64,000 bases of DNA from Megalobrama amblycephala (Eukaryota > Chordata > Actinopteri > Cypriniformes > Xenocyprididae), in assembly GCF_018812025.1 (NCBI RefSeq), contig NC_063049.1, forward strand, positions 18,778,651 to 18,842,650. The letters run 5' to 3'. The notes beneath the pieces were generated by a model that made no database searches, had not been told where the DNA came from, and saw only the letters and a program-made list of their open reading frames with translations. This document shows, in pieces, positions 23,408 through 35,739 of this stretch. The position numbers and the translations under genes were made by a program. The stretch's first letter is position 1, and each line of letters begins with the position of its first letter.

Positions 23408-23950
23408 AGGGGCTGTTTACACAACACCGTTTTCAACTAAAAACTGAGAATTTTTTATGCATTTTGGACGTTCATTTACACGACAATGCCGTTTTGGTGG
23501 CCTGAAAAGTATCTGAAAATGATACCAATGTCATCTCCATGTAAACTGCAAAAACACAAATCTGTGAAAACGGTTAACGTCATGCACATGTGTATTACGT
23601 GTTTAGTCTATCCACTTCATTTGTCAATGAAGAATTAAGGTATTTCTGTGAATATGCGAGACGTCTGATTTATTAACAGCTATAGGGAAATAATGAGAAA
23701 AATATCAAAATGCAGTAAACTATAAAAATAAGGTGGATAGGCATGTGCATTTGGTGCGAGTGCTCTGCATCAGAATGCATATGCACAGGCATGTAATCTT
23801 TCAACTTCTTGTCTGGCATGCGCAATACAGCGTTTTTAGTCATTTTCGCAAATCCTTGTGAACGGGGATAATTTTGATAATGTTGTCATCTGTACAAAGA
23901 AAAAACGTTTCTATTTTTAGTGCATCGTTGTTATGTAAACGTACCTTTAT
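23408..23950. mobile_element. Degenerate DNA element ('ggctgtttacac...gtaaacgtacc')
   Basis: The left end 'ggggctgtttacacaacacc' and 'ccgttttggtggc' and the right end 'gttgttatgtaaacgtacc' are roughly complementary, and the 'aacgttttcaactaaaaac' type interior is typical of a common cyprinid DNA transposon family. Ends are approximate and no target duplication was recognised. Confidence 0.55.
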
Positions 23951-24129
23951 ACACAACTGAAAACAATGATGATTAAACACACACACCGGAACTGAATGCC
24001 GAAATCAAATCTGTAGCTATGACAACAAACAAGTCGAGGAGAAATGGTGCCAATAAAAACAAAGCCCAAACAGAGGAAACATGTGACAGGTGATGATTGA
24101 GGTAACTCATCACTTAGGTGATACAGATG

Positions 24130-24450
24130 TGGTCAAAAGTTTACATACACCTTGCAAAATGTTGATAATTTCTTCTTTTTGAATAATAGCTGAATTAAAA
24201 AAAAAAATGTAAAAGGTGACCCCGTTCAAAGGTTTACATTAAATTTGATTATCAATACTGTGTGTCATTACCTGGATAATATTTCGTTTTGTGATGTCCC
24301 TTGTTTGTCATAAACAGTTTAACTGTCCGCTGTTCATCAGAAAAATCTTCCAGGTCCTCCGCATTCTTTTCATCTTTTGCAAATTTGAACCTTTTCAGAG
24401 TGACTATGATTTTGAGATCCATCTTTTCACACTGGATTAAACTGGTGGAC
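24130..24450 (+). mobile_element. Decayed Tc1-type element fragment
   Basis: 'gtggtcaaaagtttacatac' at about 24132 is a Tc1-like terminal motif. It is followed by 'tgaccccgttcaaaggttta', 'cccttgtttgtcataaacag', 'atcttccaggtcctccgc' and 'gattttgagatccatctttt', which match a dispersed cyprinid repeat. The copy is internally deleted and has no intact transposase frame. Confidence 0.6.
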
Positions 24451-25706
24451 TATTTTAAACAAATCTGTTGAGTGAATGATTATTTGACTCCCTCACAAAG
24501 ACTCTATCCATCTCTCACAGCAGGCCTCTACATACAGTATACAGGAAGAGAGGGAGAAATGGACAGTCATAGCTCGTGTCCATAAGCTTCCTGACGAGTG
24601 TTTGCCAGCCTCCATCTGTTTAGGGTGCTCAGAGGTGGTCAGTGATCGAAAACAGCTCTAACAGTGAGAAATCTCTCAGTACACTGCAGCCTCGCTGACA
24701 ATCTGCTCTCTGCTTTCACTGTGTGTGAGAGAGTGCGAGCATATGTATATAAAACACACTTTCCACAGCAACCATTCATTATTGATGACACCTCCAGAAA
24801 CCACCACCTGCTGGATATAGTGCATTCAATTAAGCAAGACGGACAATCATCCTTAGCTTGCAGTTTTCAGCCTTCATATGTGTCTGATGCTCTTGAATTT
24901 CTAGTTTGAAATCTGACATTTTAGCATGTGATTGCCTTTGATGTGGGATTTCCTAAAAGTATGAAGAAAGCCTTTGAAGGTTTATCTGACACCGTGAACA
25001 CGTCACACCGTGAGATGTGCAGGATCTTAATGAGATCCAATCATGAGTTTTATGGGAACAAACTAACTAAAGCAAAAAGCACTGCAGTAATTCCCTAACT
25101 GACAGCTCTAAATCTGCCCGTAAAGCAGTTCACAGCAGGTCACTGATCTCTGATGATAGACGTGCCTGTCAAAACACGTTCGGTATATTCAGTAACTCAT
25201 AAGGAAAGAAGAAAAAGACAGTTAATTAAATAAATAATTTGAATTTTCCTCACTGTTACCGACTGGAGCACTGAACACTTAAAGTTCACTGTAAATGATT
25301 TCTTTTTCCAAGACCATTTTCACAGCTCTAGCTGATTATGCTCAGCTAAAGAATATACTAAAGCTGACTTATCGGTCAGCTTACGTCCTTTGTTAAAGTG
25401 ATATTCCTCAAGTGATACTACAATTGTGACACTCTAGAAGTCATTGTACATGTTGGCACTAGCTCTCGAAGGATTTCACAAATATGCCACTAATTTGTAC
25501 CCACACTTGACAGGATATGATATAAACAAGCTTTTCGACTTGCTACGGTATAAGGATTTATTCATTGTTGCAGTATTTGTTCTGTGTTGTGACTTTTGCA
25601 TTCTAAACACTAAACAAACATCCTGCTAACTGTAAGAAATAAACATAATTAACCTTGTTCTTTTAACTCTTGAGGTAAACTGCCTGATAAAACATGTCAG
25701 AGCATA

Positions 25707-25747
<41 letters not shown>

Positions 25748-26374
25748 ACTACATCATTAAAGTACTTGTTTCTTCTTCAGTGAAAAATAATTAGAATCAA
25801 ATTTTAGCACTATACAACCAGTTTGAATGAAACGTTTTGTTTGATCATGTCAACTGTCAACTCAAATGAAAGTGTGTGTGGCGTTTGACTAACTAGTGCA
25901 AAAATCGCTCGCTTCTCTTATTCTGTCCAATTTATTTCCTTCCATGTACTGTATGTAGGTGAATATACTTATGTACATTTATATTATGGAAGACCAAATC
26001 TTCTACTATAAAAAATATGAATGAATAAATAAATATTTATACAAAGAAATGAATAAATAAATAAATAAAATGTGCTTAGAAATAAATGCATTTCTTGTAT
26101 ATCACACTTGTAAAAAGTTTATTTACTTTCAATATTGGCAGATTCAGTTCTCTATAATAGTGGTGGGCGATATGACCAAAATCTTATTTCATGATACAAG
26201 TAATTTCATTTCATGATAACAAAATCAAGTTACTTTTGCAGCAGATACAGTATATTAGGCTGCTGTCACTTTAAGACCTAATGCACGGATCCAATATATT
26301 GATACATATCCATTTCCTTCCAACTGTCTATGTTTACTTAGGACATAATCAACACTGTTTACATTAATTTTCAT
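24451..26374. other. Mostly unique intronic sequence with a CA/TA microsatellite
   Basis: A CA repeat runs at 25710-25736, continuing as TA to 25746. The segment 24480-25640 looks single-copy. AAAT-type tandems lie at 26020-26070. The small open frame 24664-24909 has no recognisable domain. Confidence 0.4.
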
Positions 26375-26728
26375 TATGGATGCACTGAACCAAAATTCAG
26401 TATCTGTATCGGCTCTGATACCGCAATTTTAGCCGGACTGGGTATTAGTCAGATGGCACAGATCCAAATCTGATACCGTGCATACTCATGGTTGTTACTG
26501 TTAAGCTTCACAAAAGGCAAAGATGCATTAAAAGGCACAAATATATTTTTTACTATATATATAGTCAATTTATATATCTTATGAATTGTTTAGCATTACA
26601 CTTATGTTCACTTTTATTCTTTGTTTATGTAAATGTTTAAATTTTATAAAATTACATCAGTTCTAAAATTGTGTACCAAAGTGTTTTTGTAGAAGTACTT
26701 TTGCTGCTGAATTATCCAAACACCAAGT

Positions 26729-26808
<80 letters not shown>

Positions 26809-26834
26809 AACACACACACACACATATATATTAT

Positions 26835-26893
<59 letters not shown>

Positions 26894-27131
26894 CACACAT
26901 ATATATATTTATTTATTTATTTTTTGTAAATTGATTATATATTTTTATTCATGTGTTGTTTTTCTCTATAATGAAGTGTATATTTAGTGGATTGCATTTA
27001 ACACATAAAAGATTGATCATCAGTTCCACACACAGAGGTATAGATATTATCAGATTGGTAACTGTATCGGGCGATAATTTGATATATCAGAATCAGATCA
27101 ATTATGAAAAAATGGTATCGGTGCATCCCTA
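26375..27131. mobile_element. hAT-like element with GGATGCACYGA ends
   Basis: The left end TATGGATGCACTGA and right end TCGGTGCATCCCTA form imperfect terminal inverted repeats. Flanks ATTTTCAT (26367-26374) and ATTTTCGT (27132-27139) agree at 7 of 8 bases, fitting an 8-bp hAT duplication. The interior holds the large AT/CA microsatellite at 26731-26908, which accounts for much of its length. Non-autonomous. Confidence 0.8.
26731..26908. repeat. Compound AT/CA microsatellite
   Basis: (AT)n to about 26800, CA with one AAC interruption to 26823, then TATA and a long CA run (about 26841-26882), then TA/CA to about 26908. Open frames across it encode only Ile-Tyr or Cys-Val runs and are not genes. 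Confidence 0.97.
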
Positions 27132-27423
27132 ATTTTCGTCAAGACGGACATTTTTACATATCTTATTTGACTGTTCAAACAAAATTAGCCGCAAAAGAGA
27201 ACTCAATTTGCTTAAAGTTACAGTCTCTTGGATCAGCAAGGAGTTAAGCAAGCTTGCTAAAGGGAAGAATGGTTATTGCACAAACTCGAAACCCTTTGGT
27301 TACCAGCCTCATAGCCTTTTCTCATTAGTGTAATTAGTGCATAAGATTTGGGGGTGGTATAATATATGCTGGATATTCACAACTTTGTGAATCACTCCGA
27401 GAAGTTGTCTGAATGTATCTCAC

Positions 27424-27615
27424 CTGTTAGGGTGCGTTTGCGGGTATGTCGGCTCCCACATCCAGAGCATTCAGAGAATTTAGACCAGGAACTGAAGGTG
27501 CAGTCATCCCTGCAAGGCACCCAGCAGCTCCTGAAGCGTGACGGCATCGGCCCGGCCCACCGGAGACACTCTGACACGGCTGCCATCTCATCATACTCAT
27601 CCACACAGCTCACTC
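27424..27615 (-). CDS. thsd7b: thsd7b exon F (TSP1 repeat)
   Basis: The 192-bp exon lies between TGCCCTCTCAG and the donor GTGAGA. Phase 1 in, phase 1 out. It encodes GVSCVDEYDEMAAVSECLRW, then AGPMPSRFRSCWVPCRDDC, then TFSSWSKFSECSGCGSRHTR and KRTLTG. The first half closes a W...C module and the second opens a new TSR. In this TSR the second tryptophan of WxxW is replaced by phenylalanine (WSKF), as in other THSD7 proteins. The CSGCG segment lacks the Ser/Thr needed for O-fucosylation. It stands alone, with introns of 12.6 kb before it and 15.0 kb after it in transcription order. Confidence 0.92.
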
Positions 27616-28389
27616 CTGAGAGGGCACACAATCAAACACAGCTTTAATACAACAGTCATTTGCTCATGGATAGAAAATTTGTGATATAGTTCTTCAGGCA
27701 TTAACGTGGAAGCAAATTCATGGAAATGTATTTGCAGCCGAATTGCACATGGTACAGAGACTAAAAGCCATTAACTTTCCCCCACAACTCTTTCTTCTAC
27801 AGAGCTGATTTCAGATCCTCTCACATGAAAATAGTCCTCCTCTGCATCACCGCCACTGAGGGACAGTAAATGATATGCTTGGCAAATGTGAAGCCGCCTG
27901 TTACCTTTTCAGCACACTGCATCCATTCCACCCACAAGCTGATGTATTCCTTACAGACAGCAAAGATTGTGCCGAGGACTTTTCCCTCACTGACTTAAAT
28001 TTGCCACTCTGCCTTACATGATGACATGTTTTGACACAGTCCTCTACAGCATGGCTTGTTTCCACTCAGCAGAGGCTTTTCAAGGGAGCACAGTTAACAC
28101 ATAGCTATAACAATGACACTTGAAGGGAACTTTTCAAACTGTATGGAAGAGCTTATTATTGGTTCCACAAAATTATTAAACAACAAATAAAAATACATTG
28201 ATTGTTCCAAACGATCAAGACATCAGGCAAGCTTTAATATAGAAAAAATAAAAGTGGATTTTACCATGGTAAACACTGCAACATATGCTCTTTCATTGTT
28301 TATTGCTTTTATAGAACAGTGGCAGCAATATAATAAACTAATGGTAAAAAAGTATCCAATATAATTAATGTATAGTTCATTTTATTAAA
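27616..28389. other. Intron E-F sequence next to exon F, no gene recognised
   Basis: Looks single-copy up to about 28100. No splice-bounded coding segment was seen. Confidence 0.4.
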
Positions 28390-28890
28390 TGTAGCCTTGC
28401 CAACATTTCTGGAAGGAAGTCTTATGTGCACCAAGGCTGCATTTATTTGATGAAAAATAAAGCACAGTAACATTGTTAAATATTATTATAATTTAAGGTA
28501 GCTGTTTTCAATTTGAATACATTTTAAAATGTAATTTATTCCTGTGATGACAAAGCTAAATTTTCAGCATCATTACTCCAGTCTTCAGTGTCACATGATC
28601 CTTCAGAAATCATTCTAATATGTTGATTTGGTGGCGAGGAAACTATTATAATTATCAATGTTCAAAACAGTTGTGCTGCTTAATATTTTTGTGGAAACTG
28701 TGATACATTTTGTTCAGGATTCTTTGATGAATAGAAAGTTTAAAATAACAGCATTTATTTGAAACATTTTTTGTAACATTACACATTTACTGTCACTTTT
28801 TATCAATTTAATGCATCCTTGCTGAATAAATGTATTAATTTCTTTAAAAGAAAAATCTTACTGACCCCAAACTTTTGAACAATGGTGTAA
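28390..28890 (+). repeat. Full-length copy of the dispersed 'CACATGATCCTTCAGAAATC' family
   Basis: Contains all family landmarks in order: 'caccaaggctgcatttattt', 'cagcatcattactccagtct', 'cacatgatccttcagaaatc', 'atccttgctgaataaatg', and the end 'actgaccccaaacttttgaa'. This is the reference copy for comparing the others in the window. Confidence 0.85.
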
Positions 28891-29544
28891 TAAAGACATT
28901 TTCAGAAGCTGCCTCTATATTTATTCTTCACCGGCAATCTAGAAAATACTGACATTGTTTCACAGAACCATGTTTTATGTTATACAAGAATAATTGAGGA
29001 GATCTATTACAAAATAATCAAACATAGAATCCATTTAGACTAATGAACACAAAAGCATTTAACATAGTGAACTGATATAGTGTACTAGAATCTCAATTAT
29101 ACAAGTGTCTTTGTATGTTAAACATGAAAACTGAGGGATAACAGTGCTACATCCTGCAATGATTAAAAGAAAATAGTAAAGGTACTGTAAACATTGTCAC
29201 TAAATTGCCCAATTTAAATTTCTGAACTCACAATTGTGCACTGTTAAAATTTCTCATGCTCTTGGGCTCATTTGAAATTTTTCTCTCTTCTAATTAAAAC
29301 TTTCCACTTCCAAGACAGAAGAACTGTATATCAGTCTATAGCTGGATGAGCTATAGGCAACCAGGCTGAGTGTAGTAGCATTATAGTGATTTTGAAAACC
29401 TATAATTTTTTGGATGTACATTATGCAGCAATGACTGTTTATGATTGTGAATCGACTGTTATGTTATGATTATGTTACTGTTTTTGTAAAGCGTCCTTGA
29501 GCTTGGGAAACATATTATTATTATATTATTATTATTATTATTAT

Positions 29545-29734
29545 TACACTGTAAAAAATCAAATGTTGAGAAAATTTAGGTTTAAGGCATCCAGCTTCAG
29601 GAGATTTCTGAGTTCTCAACTTATTGTAAATTAAACTTGTTATACAACAACAAGTTGAGAAAACTCAAAAAATCTCCTAAAGCTGGTTGCCTTAAACTTT
29701 TAAGTTTTCTCAACTTTAATTGTTTTACAGTGTA
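29545..29734. mobile_element. Palindromic MITE with TACACTGTAAAA ends
   Basis: The left end TACACTGTAAAA is mirrored by TTTTACAGTGTA at the right. The interior is also mirrored ('ttgagaaaatttaggtttaa' against 'ttaaacttttaagttttctc'), so the whole 190 bp can fold as a hairpin. It follows a (TTA)n microsatellite (29516-29545). Confidence 0.85.
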
Positions 29735-29794
29735 TAAGGAAAATACATGTTCATTTCAATACTATAAAATCATATTATATTATATACTGATATT

Positions 29795-29990
29795 GTTCGC
29801 TGATGTTTACTGTATGTAGAAGAGTATTGTGAGAAAGAGATCTAGTTAGTGAGTTTATTACCTGCATTCAGATTTAATGAATTTTACTTCATGAAAGTTG
29901 CATTGATACATATTTTTTTGCTTTAATATTTGTAATATTTGCTTCGCGTCGTGCCTAACAATGCCCTTAAGCCATGACTTATATTATATT
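29795..29990 (+). repeat. Fragment of the family seen at 60063-60677
   Basis: 'gtagaagagtattgtgagaa', 'gagtttattacctgcattca', 'gaaagttgcattgatacata' and 'gtcgtgcctaacaatgccct' recur in the same order at 60110-60610, with minor differences. It is shorter here (an internal deletion). A (TATTA)n run at 29978-30007 follows. Confidence 0.75.
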
Positions 29991-30007
29991 ATATTATATT
30001 ATATTAT

Positions 30008-31062
30008 AATAATTTAAATTATAATCATTTAATTTGATATATTAGATTACAATATAATTTTAAAATGATTTATTTTACATATTACACAATATATTTAATT
30101 TAGTTCCCATTTTAAACAGTGTAAAACTAAATACATTTAGAAAAAATATGGCGTTCCCGTGTTATTTTGGGTGTGGTTCTATGGCAATACAATGTCATGG
30201 CATTCTTTGAAGTAACTTGGAGTACCATCTTTTCCTGTCTAATACCTGTACTATTGTGCCACCATGGTACTTTTTTTAAGGGTAAACAAAAAGCAACACA
30301 ATGCAAATAACACAGATATACTTTTTGATTAATAACTACATAAGAAAAAGATTTAACCGAAACAGAAAAAGCACAAAAAAGCAAATAAAAGGAGGACTGA
30401 ATATATACATCAGTGATATCTCCAGTAAATACCATTTTATCTTGTCTTTTTCAAAGATTTTCTTCACTGATGCATTTAACACTTGCAATTTATTGTGCAT
30501 ACAGATGCATTTTTGCTCTTTCAACTGCAGCCACACCAGAGTTTATTTGTTTTTTAATGTTTAGTAGGCGTTTCTCACCGAGTGTGCCACATTGATAATT
30601 AATACTGTATTGATTCAGATTTGTAGGAAATAAAATTCCAGCCCTTGCAGATCTGTCAGACAGGCTCTAAGCCAAAGGGAGGGAACAACTGAATTTAGAA
30701 TATAGAACAAAGACCCTATGCATGTTTAAGTGACACTTCAAGTGTCAAAATAACATCTGACTCTAGGGCAATGTGATGCCGTTATCTCAGAAAGTGATCC
30801 TCTGATGTCTTTGAATAGACATACATGTACAGATATGCCTTTAACACATCTTACTGATTCCTATTTGAATTTCAAATGTTGCACTCTGACCAAAGCATTT
30901 GCTCTCTCCACTTCAGAGTAACGTGGGTGGAGATAGTATATAGATGTGGGATGGTGTTTTAATAATACATCATAGTTTGCTTTTGTGTGAAAATGACAGA
31001 CTCAGATTATAATTACAAAGCCAATTTATTTGTTTTCACACTCATCAACAGTTTTATGTATA
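30008..31062. other. Intron E-F sequence, no gene recognised
   Basis: AT-rich. Open frames at 30127-30600 are overlapping and featureless on both strands. No splice-bounded coding segment was seen. Confidence 0.35.
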
Positions 31063-31989
31063 CAGTACAGTCCAAAAGTTTGGAACCACTAAGATTTTTA
31101 ATGTTTTTAAAATAAGTTTTGTCTGCTCACCAAGGCTACATTTATTTAATTAAAAATACAGTAAAAAACAGTAATATTGTGAAATATTATTACAATTTAA
31201 AATAACTGTGTACTATTTAAATATATTTCACAAAGTAATTTATTCCTGTGATCAAAGCTGAATTTTCAGCATCATTACTCCAGTCTTCAGTGTCACATGA
31301 TCCTTCAGAAATCATTCTAATATGCTGATCTGCTGCTCAAGAAACATTTAATGTGTACAATTGTACAAAATATTTGTGTACAATATTTTTTTTCAGGATT
31401 CTTTGATGAATAGAAAGTTCAAAAGAACAGTGTTTATCTGAAATCTAATCTTTTGTAACATTATAAATGTCTTTACTGCCACTTTTGCTTGATTTAATGC
31501 ATCCTTGCTGAATAAAAGTATTCATTTCTTTAATTTCTTTTCAAAAAAATAAAAATAAAAATTCTTACTGACCCCAAACTTTTGAACGGTAGTGTATAAT
31601 GCTACAGAAGCTTTGTATTTCAGATAAATGCTGTTTTTTTTAACTTTCTATTCATCAAGGAATCCTGAAAAAAAAAGTACACAACTGTTTTCAACATTGA
31701 AAATAATCATAAATGTTTCTTGAGCAGCAAATCAGCATATTAGAATGATTTCTGAAGGATCATGTGACACTGAAGACTGGAGTAACGATGCTGAAAATTC
31801 AGCTTTGCATCACAGGAATAAATTACTTTGTGAAATATATTTAAATAGTACACAGTTATTTTAAATTGTAATAATATTTCACAATATTACTGTTTTTTAC
31901 TATATTTTTAATTAAATAAATGTAGCCTTGGTGAGCAGACGAAACTTCTTTTAAAAACATTAAAAATCTTAGTGGTTCCAAACTTTTGG

Positions 31990-31990
<1 letters not shown>
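31063..31990. repeat. Head-to-head palindrome of two family copies (about 0.9 kb)
   Basis: The left arm (31071-31445) and right arm (31617-31990) are inverted copies of the same dispersed family, both bounded by TCCAAAAGTTTGGAACCACT. They appear nearly identical by eye, differing by scattered single bases. The spacer (31446-31616) holds the remaining part of the left copy, ending 'gaccccaaacttttgaacgg'. An AT/CA microsatellite (31989-32038) follows immediately. Confidence 0.9.
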
Positions 31991-32039
<49 letters not shown>

Positions 32040-32139
32040 TTATATATGGATTATGTATATAACTGTATATAATGGGATAGTGTAGAGTCAGTCAGTCAGT
32101 CATAAACAGATCGTTAAAACGTTTGGTGTCAGTAAAAAA

Positions 32140-32405
32140 AACTTTCTGGAAGAAATTAGCGCATTAAATTGCTCAAAAGTGACAGTAAAGTCATTTATAA
32201 TGTAACAAAAGTTACGTTTATCAGTTCCCAGAAAAATATTAAGCAGCACAAATGTTTTCAATATTAATAATATTAAGAATTTAATGTTTCTTGAGCATTA
32301 AATCAGCATATTAGAATGCTTTCAAAAGGATCATGTGACACTGAAGACTAAAGTAACGGTGCTGAAAATTCAGCTTTGCCATCACATGAATAAATTATAT
32401 TTTAA
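32140..32405 (-). repeat. Partial copy of the dispersed family, reverse orientation
   Basis: 'agcatattagaatgctttca', 'ggatcatgtgacactgaaga' and 'aaattcagctttgccatcac' are the reverse complement of the family core. Both outer ends are lost. Confidence 0.75.
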
Positions 32406-33950
32406 AATCCATACAAAATAGAAAACAGTTTAAGTTGTGTGTTACTGTTATGTAAGTTGAGATATTTTTTTTTTTTACTCTTTAGAATTTCATATGCCTC
32501 CCAGGTAGACACATCAGTTTCTCCTGCCTACTCTGTCTCTACTAGCTTCCTTTTCTTTCTCACACTCATTCCCAGTTCCTGCAGTGCCCCAGAGACAGAA
32601 AGGTTGACAGTAGTGACATTCTGATTGGAGCGCCCAGGCTGCCCATTTTTAGCACAATTATTTCACAACTCTCCTCCATCCCTATACCACTCTCTTTCAA
32701 TTTATCTCCTCTCCCTATTGTTAACATTTTATTCTTATCTTGGCTCATGACAGGGATCAACTTAATAATGCAGCCACTTACAAAGGTGACAATGTTTGCT
32801 GACTACTCTAAAGGACACGGTAGAGAACTTTTTTGGCCCTTAAAAAGACTCCGTCAGACTTGCCAGCTAAGCTTCTCAGTACTCATTAACGGCACAGGCA
32901 GAGTGCACAAAAAAAACCCAGAAGACGACTCATTTCATTAGAGTAACACTTTGATCTGCTCCTAAAATGAAGTTTTCGATATGTGGGAATCTAAGCCCAA
33001 ATAAATGACTCTTGAAGCTCTGCGCAATACCAAGAGGAACTGTGGAAGACACTCCCACAATCACCCCATAATAATGGGAACTGATTAACTGAGACATTTT
33101 AATCCATAAGTGTGAGGTGAAGATTAGTATGTGTGGTATAATCAATATACTGTATGTGCCTTGTTAAATACACCCAGCATGATTTAGTGGACACCAAAGA
33201 CCGCAGCGAGTTGCTCAAAATATGCACAATAAGATCCCTAATTGGGAAAAAAAAAAAAACTCTCGGAAATATAAGAAACTTTTTCATACCAAGAGTGAAA
33301 CGACAAAGCAAAAATTCACCCTAAAACTATTTACAAAGAATGTGACAGAAAATTCTGTCAGTGAAAATTTACCAGAGCAAAAGCAAAAATACTCCAGTCA
33401 TTCATGTGCTGTAATGCAAAACACAACCTATCTGATATGGATTTCTGCCATGTGCAGACAGTTTCATGGACTATGACAGGAGCATTCATTGTACTGTTGG
33501 TTGCTAGTAGGGGCTCATTGTGCAAAGACTGCTACTAGCAATCAACTGTACAGTGACTCTGTGACCTCCAAATAGTTAAGCACTGTCAGTGTGAGCGTTC
33601 CTTAACAACCTGTCTACACTGGAATTCAGTTATTCACTTTTGATGAGTTGGTGAATTGAGGTGATATAAATGACAGTGACCGTAGGCACTGGTAAAAAGG
33701 TGAGTAGAGTTTAACTTTATACAAACAAGCAATGATATAATGCAACCACCAACATGATCTTACAAGTGATAGGTATTTGTCTGTAAAGACATCTTGACAC
33801 ATCTTGTACAATGCTTCCGTTATTGATCAATAACGTAAGCATTGTACATCTTATGTATTATGCTTACAAATCATTTTAGGTCCATTAAATATTGACTTCA
33901 TTTAATGAATAGGTTGGCTGGATTGTATTTACTAATTTAATTAAAAATTA
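32406..33950. other. Apparently single-copy intron E-F sequence
   Basis: No recognised repeats between 32740 and 33600. Small open frames on both strands overlap one another and have no domain. An inverted pair 'aagcattgtacatctt / aagatgtgtcaagatg...gtacaatgctt' lies around 33790-33855. Confidence 0.35.
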
Positions 33951-34178
33951 ATGAAACATGTTCAATGGCCTGACTTTTATTTAACACATTTGATTAATTT
34001 GATATTATAACTGATAATATTTGGTGTGATTTCACAACGTGATGTCATGAGATTATGTGTGTATTTTTACGTAAAGTGTGGTTCTACCACATGTACATTT
34101 ACTTACTTTTTCATACACACAAAAACATACAATACTGCCGCATTTATAGCACTAAAACGCGAAATACTTATGTATTGA
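33951..34178 (+). repeat. Direct repeat copy 1 (about 228 bp)
   Basis: Starts ATGAAACATGTTCAATGGCC and runs through 'aacgtgatgtcatgagatta' and 'tactgccgcatttatagcac' to 'cttatgtattga'. The same order recurs at 34936-35152 with few differences. Confidence 0.9.
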
Positions 34179-34935
34179 GCGATATCGAACGCTCATTGGT
34201 TCTCACCTGCTTTGTCACAGAGTGTGACATGACGTGTTTCAGCGGATTGACATTTGAAATGAGCTTCCGTTTTCACAGACAGAACCCAGATTCATATTTT
34301 CATGGATTAATAAGTTCAATTCTGCTCTGTACCCCATAAAAAACTATTACACCCAGAGAGGAGTGCGACTGCAATTTTGACATTTTTTTTGCAATAAATA
34401 AATTATTGCGATTACGCATGTTTGTCTGTTATTCTTTTATTTATAAGTAGGTAGTTTAAAGAAATGGTTATGGGTAGGTTTAGGCGTAGGTGTAGGATTA
34501 GGAAAATGTAGGAAAATATCGTTTTAATGCTACATTGTTATTAAAATTGTCATTTTCCTACACATTTCTACCTATTATGTTTTATTCTTTTAAAATTCTG
34601 TATAAAATAGGTTTATGTTTGGGGTGGGGTTTAGGGATCTTAAATATTTATCTATAAAATGATAAAAGGGAAATTATACATATATCTTTATGACATGAAA
34701 GATTCGTAAATATTTTTCGCTGTAAAAATGTATTAATGCTACATTTAAATGCTGCCAATAAGTCCATATTGTACGTTTCAGCACCTATCCAAACATACAA
34801 AAATGTACGTTTTGTGTCTTTGAAAGTTATGTATTAATACCTACGTATTAACAATAAGACCAGGCTGGATTTCTGATGCTGTATTTAACTTAATACATTT
34901 GACTTTATATAATGGTATATTGAAACAAAAATGAT
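34179..34935. repeat. Repeat-derived spacer between the two direct copies
   Basis: Contains 'ggtttaggcgtaggtgtagg' and 'aatacctacgtattaacaat' followed by 'aagaccaggctgga', motifs of a common cyprinid DNA element whose ends carry 'gtctcatgagaatacgt'. No coding potential was recognised. Confidence 0.5.
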
Positions 34936-35152
34936 ATGAAACATGTTCAATGGCCTCACTTTTATTTAACACATTTGATTAATTTCATATTATAACTGAT
35001 AATATTTGGTGTGATTTCACAACGTGATCTCATGAGAATACGTGTGTATTTTTACGTAAGTGTGGTTCATGTACATTTACTTTTTCATACACACAAAAAC
35101 ATACAATACTGCCGCATTTATAGCACTAAAACGCAAAATACTTATGTATTGA
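34936..35152 (+). repeat. Direct repeat copy 2 (about 217 bp)
   Basis: Same order as copy 1, with a small deletion at 'gtggttcatgtacatttact' where copy 1 has 'gtggttctaccacatgtaca'. It reads CTCATGAGAATACG where copy 1 has GTCATGAGATTATG. Confidence 0.9.
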
Positions 35153-35739
35153 CAGCAATAAAATGTAAATTATTTACGTATCCAAGTGCGAATGTGTATG
35201 AATTCCTATATATTAATATTAAAATAGTGGCATTAATGTTTTGATTCTGTTGTGTTGTCTTATCAATACACGTTTTTAGTCACATTTATTAAATGCAGTT
35301 TACTGATCTACTTAACATTTCTGGTCGTGACTTGTGCTGCAAACTCGTTTTGGAGGATTACATAATGTTACTACACTTTAAAACCTTAAAAAGAATAACA
35401 TTTCTGTAATTGTTTAACCATTTTGTAATATTTGGTTTTGTTTGCAGTGAGACACAAAATGCATTTTCTCCTATGCGGTGACTGATAACCATAAGCACAA
35501 CATAAATTCACAAATCACATCAATTTTATTTGTTCGCTGTACTCCAAATCTTTAGAATCTATACGTTTGCAAGGAACAGATCCAAATTCAGCCTTTTATC
35601 TGATCTTCATCTTCATTCTCAGCAGCGACCGTCACGGTCAAAACCTGCTCTCGTTACGATTCAAATTAGAAAGTTGCGACCTCGAGTGAGTATATATGTG
35701 AGTAGAGTGATGTTAACATTTAAGCTAGCTGGTGAGAGA

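Noticed and set aside
26644..26934. Open frames across the AT/CA microsatellite
   Set aside because: They encode only Tyr-Ile and Cys-Val runs from simple repeats.
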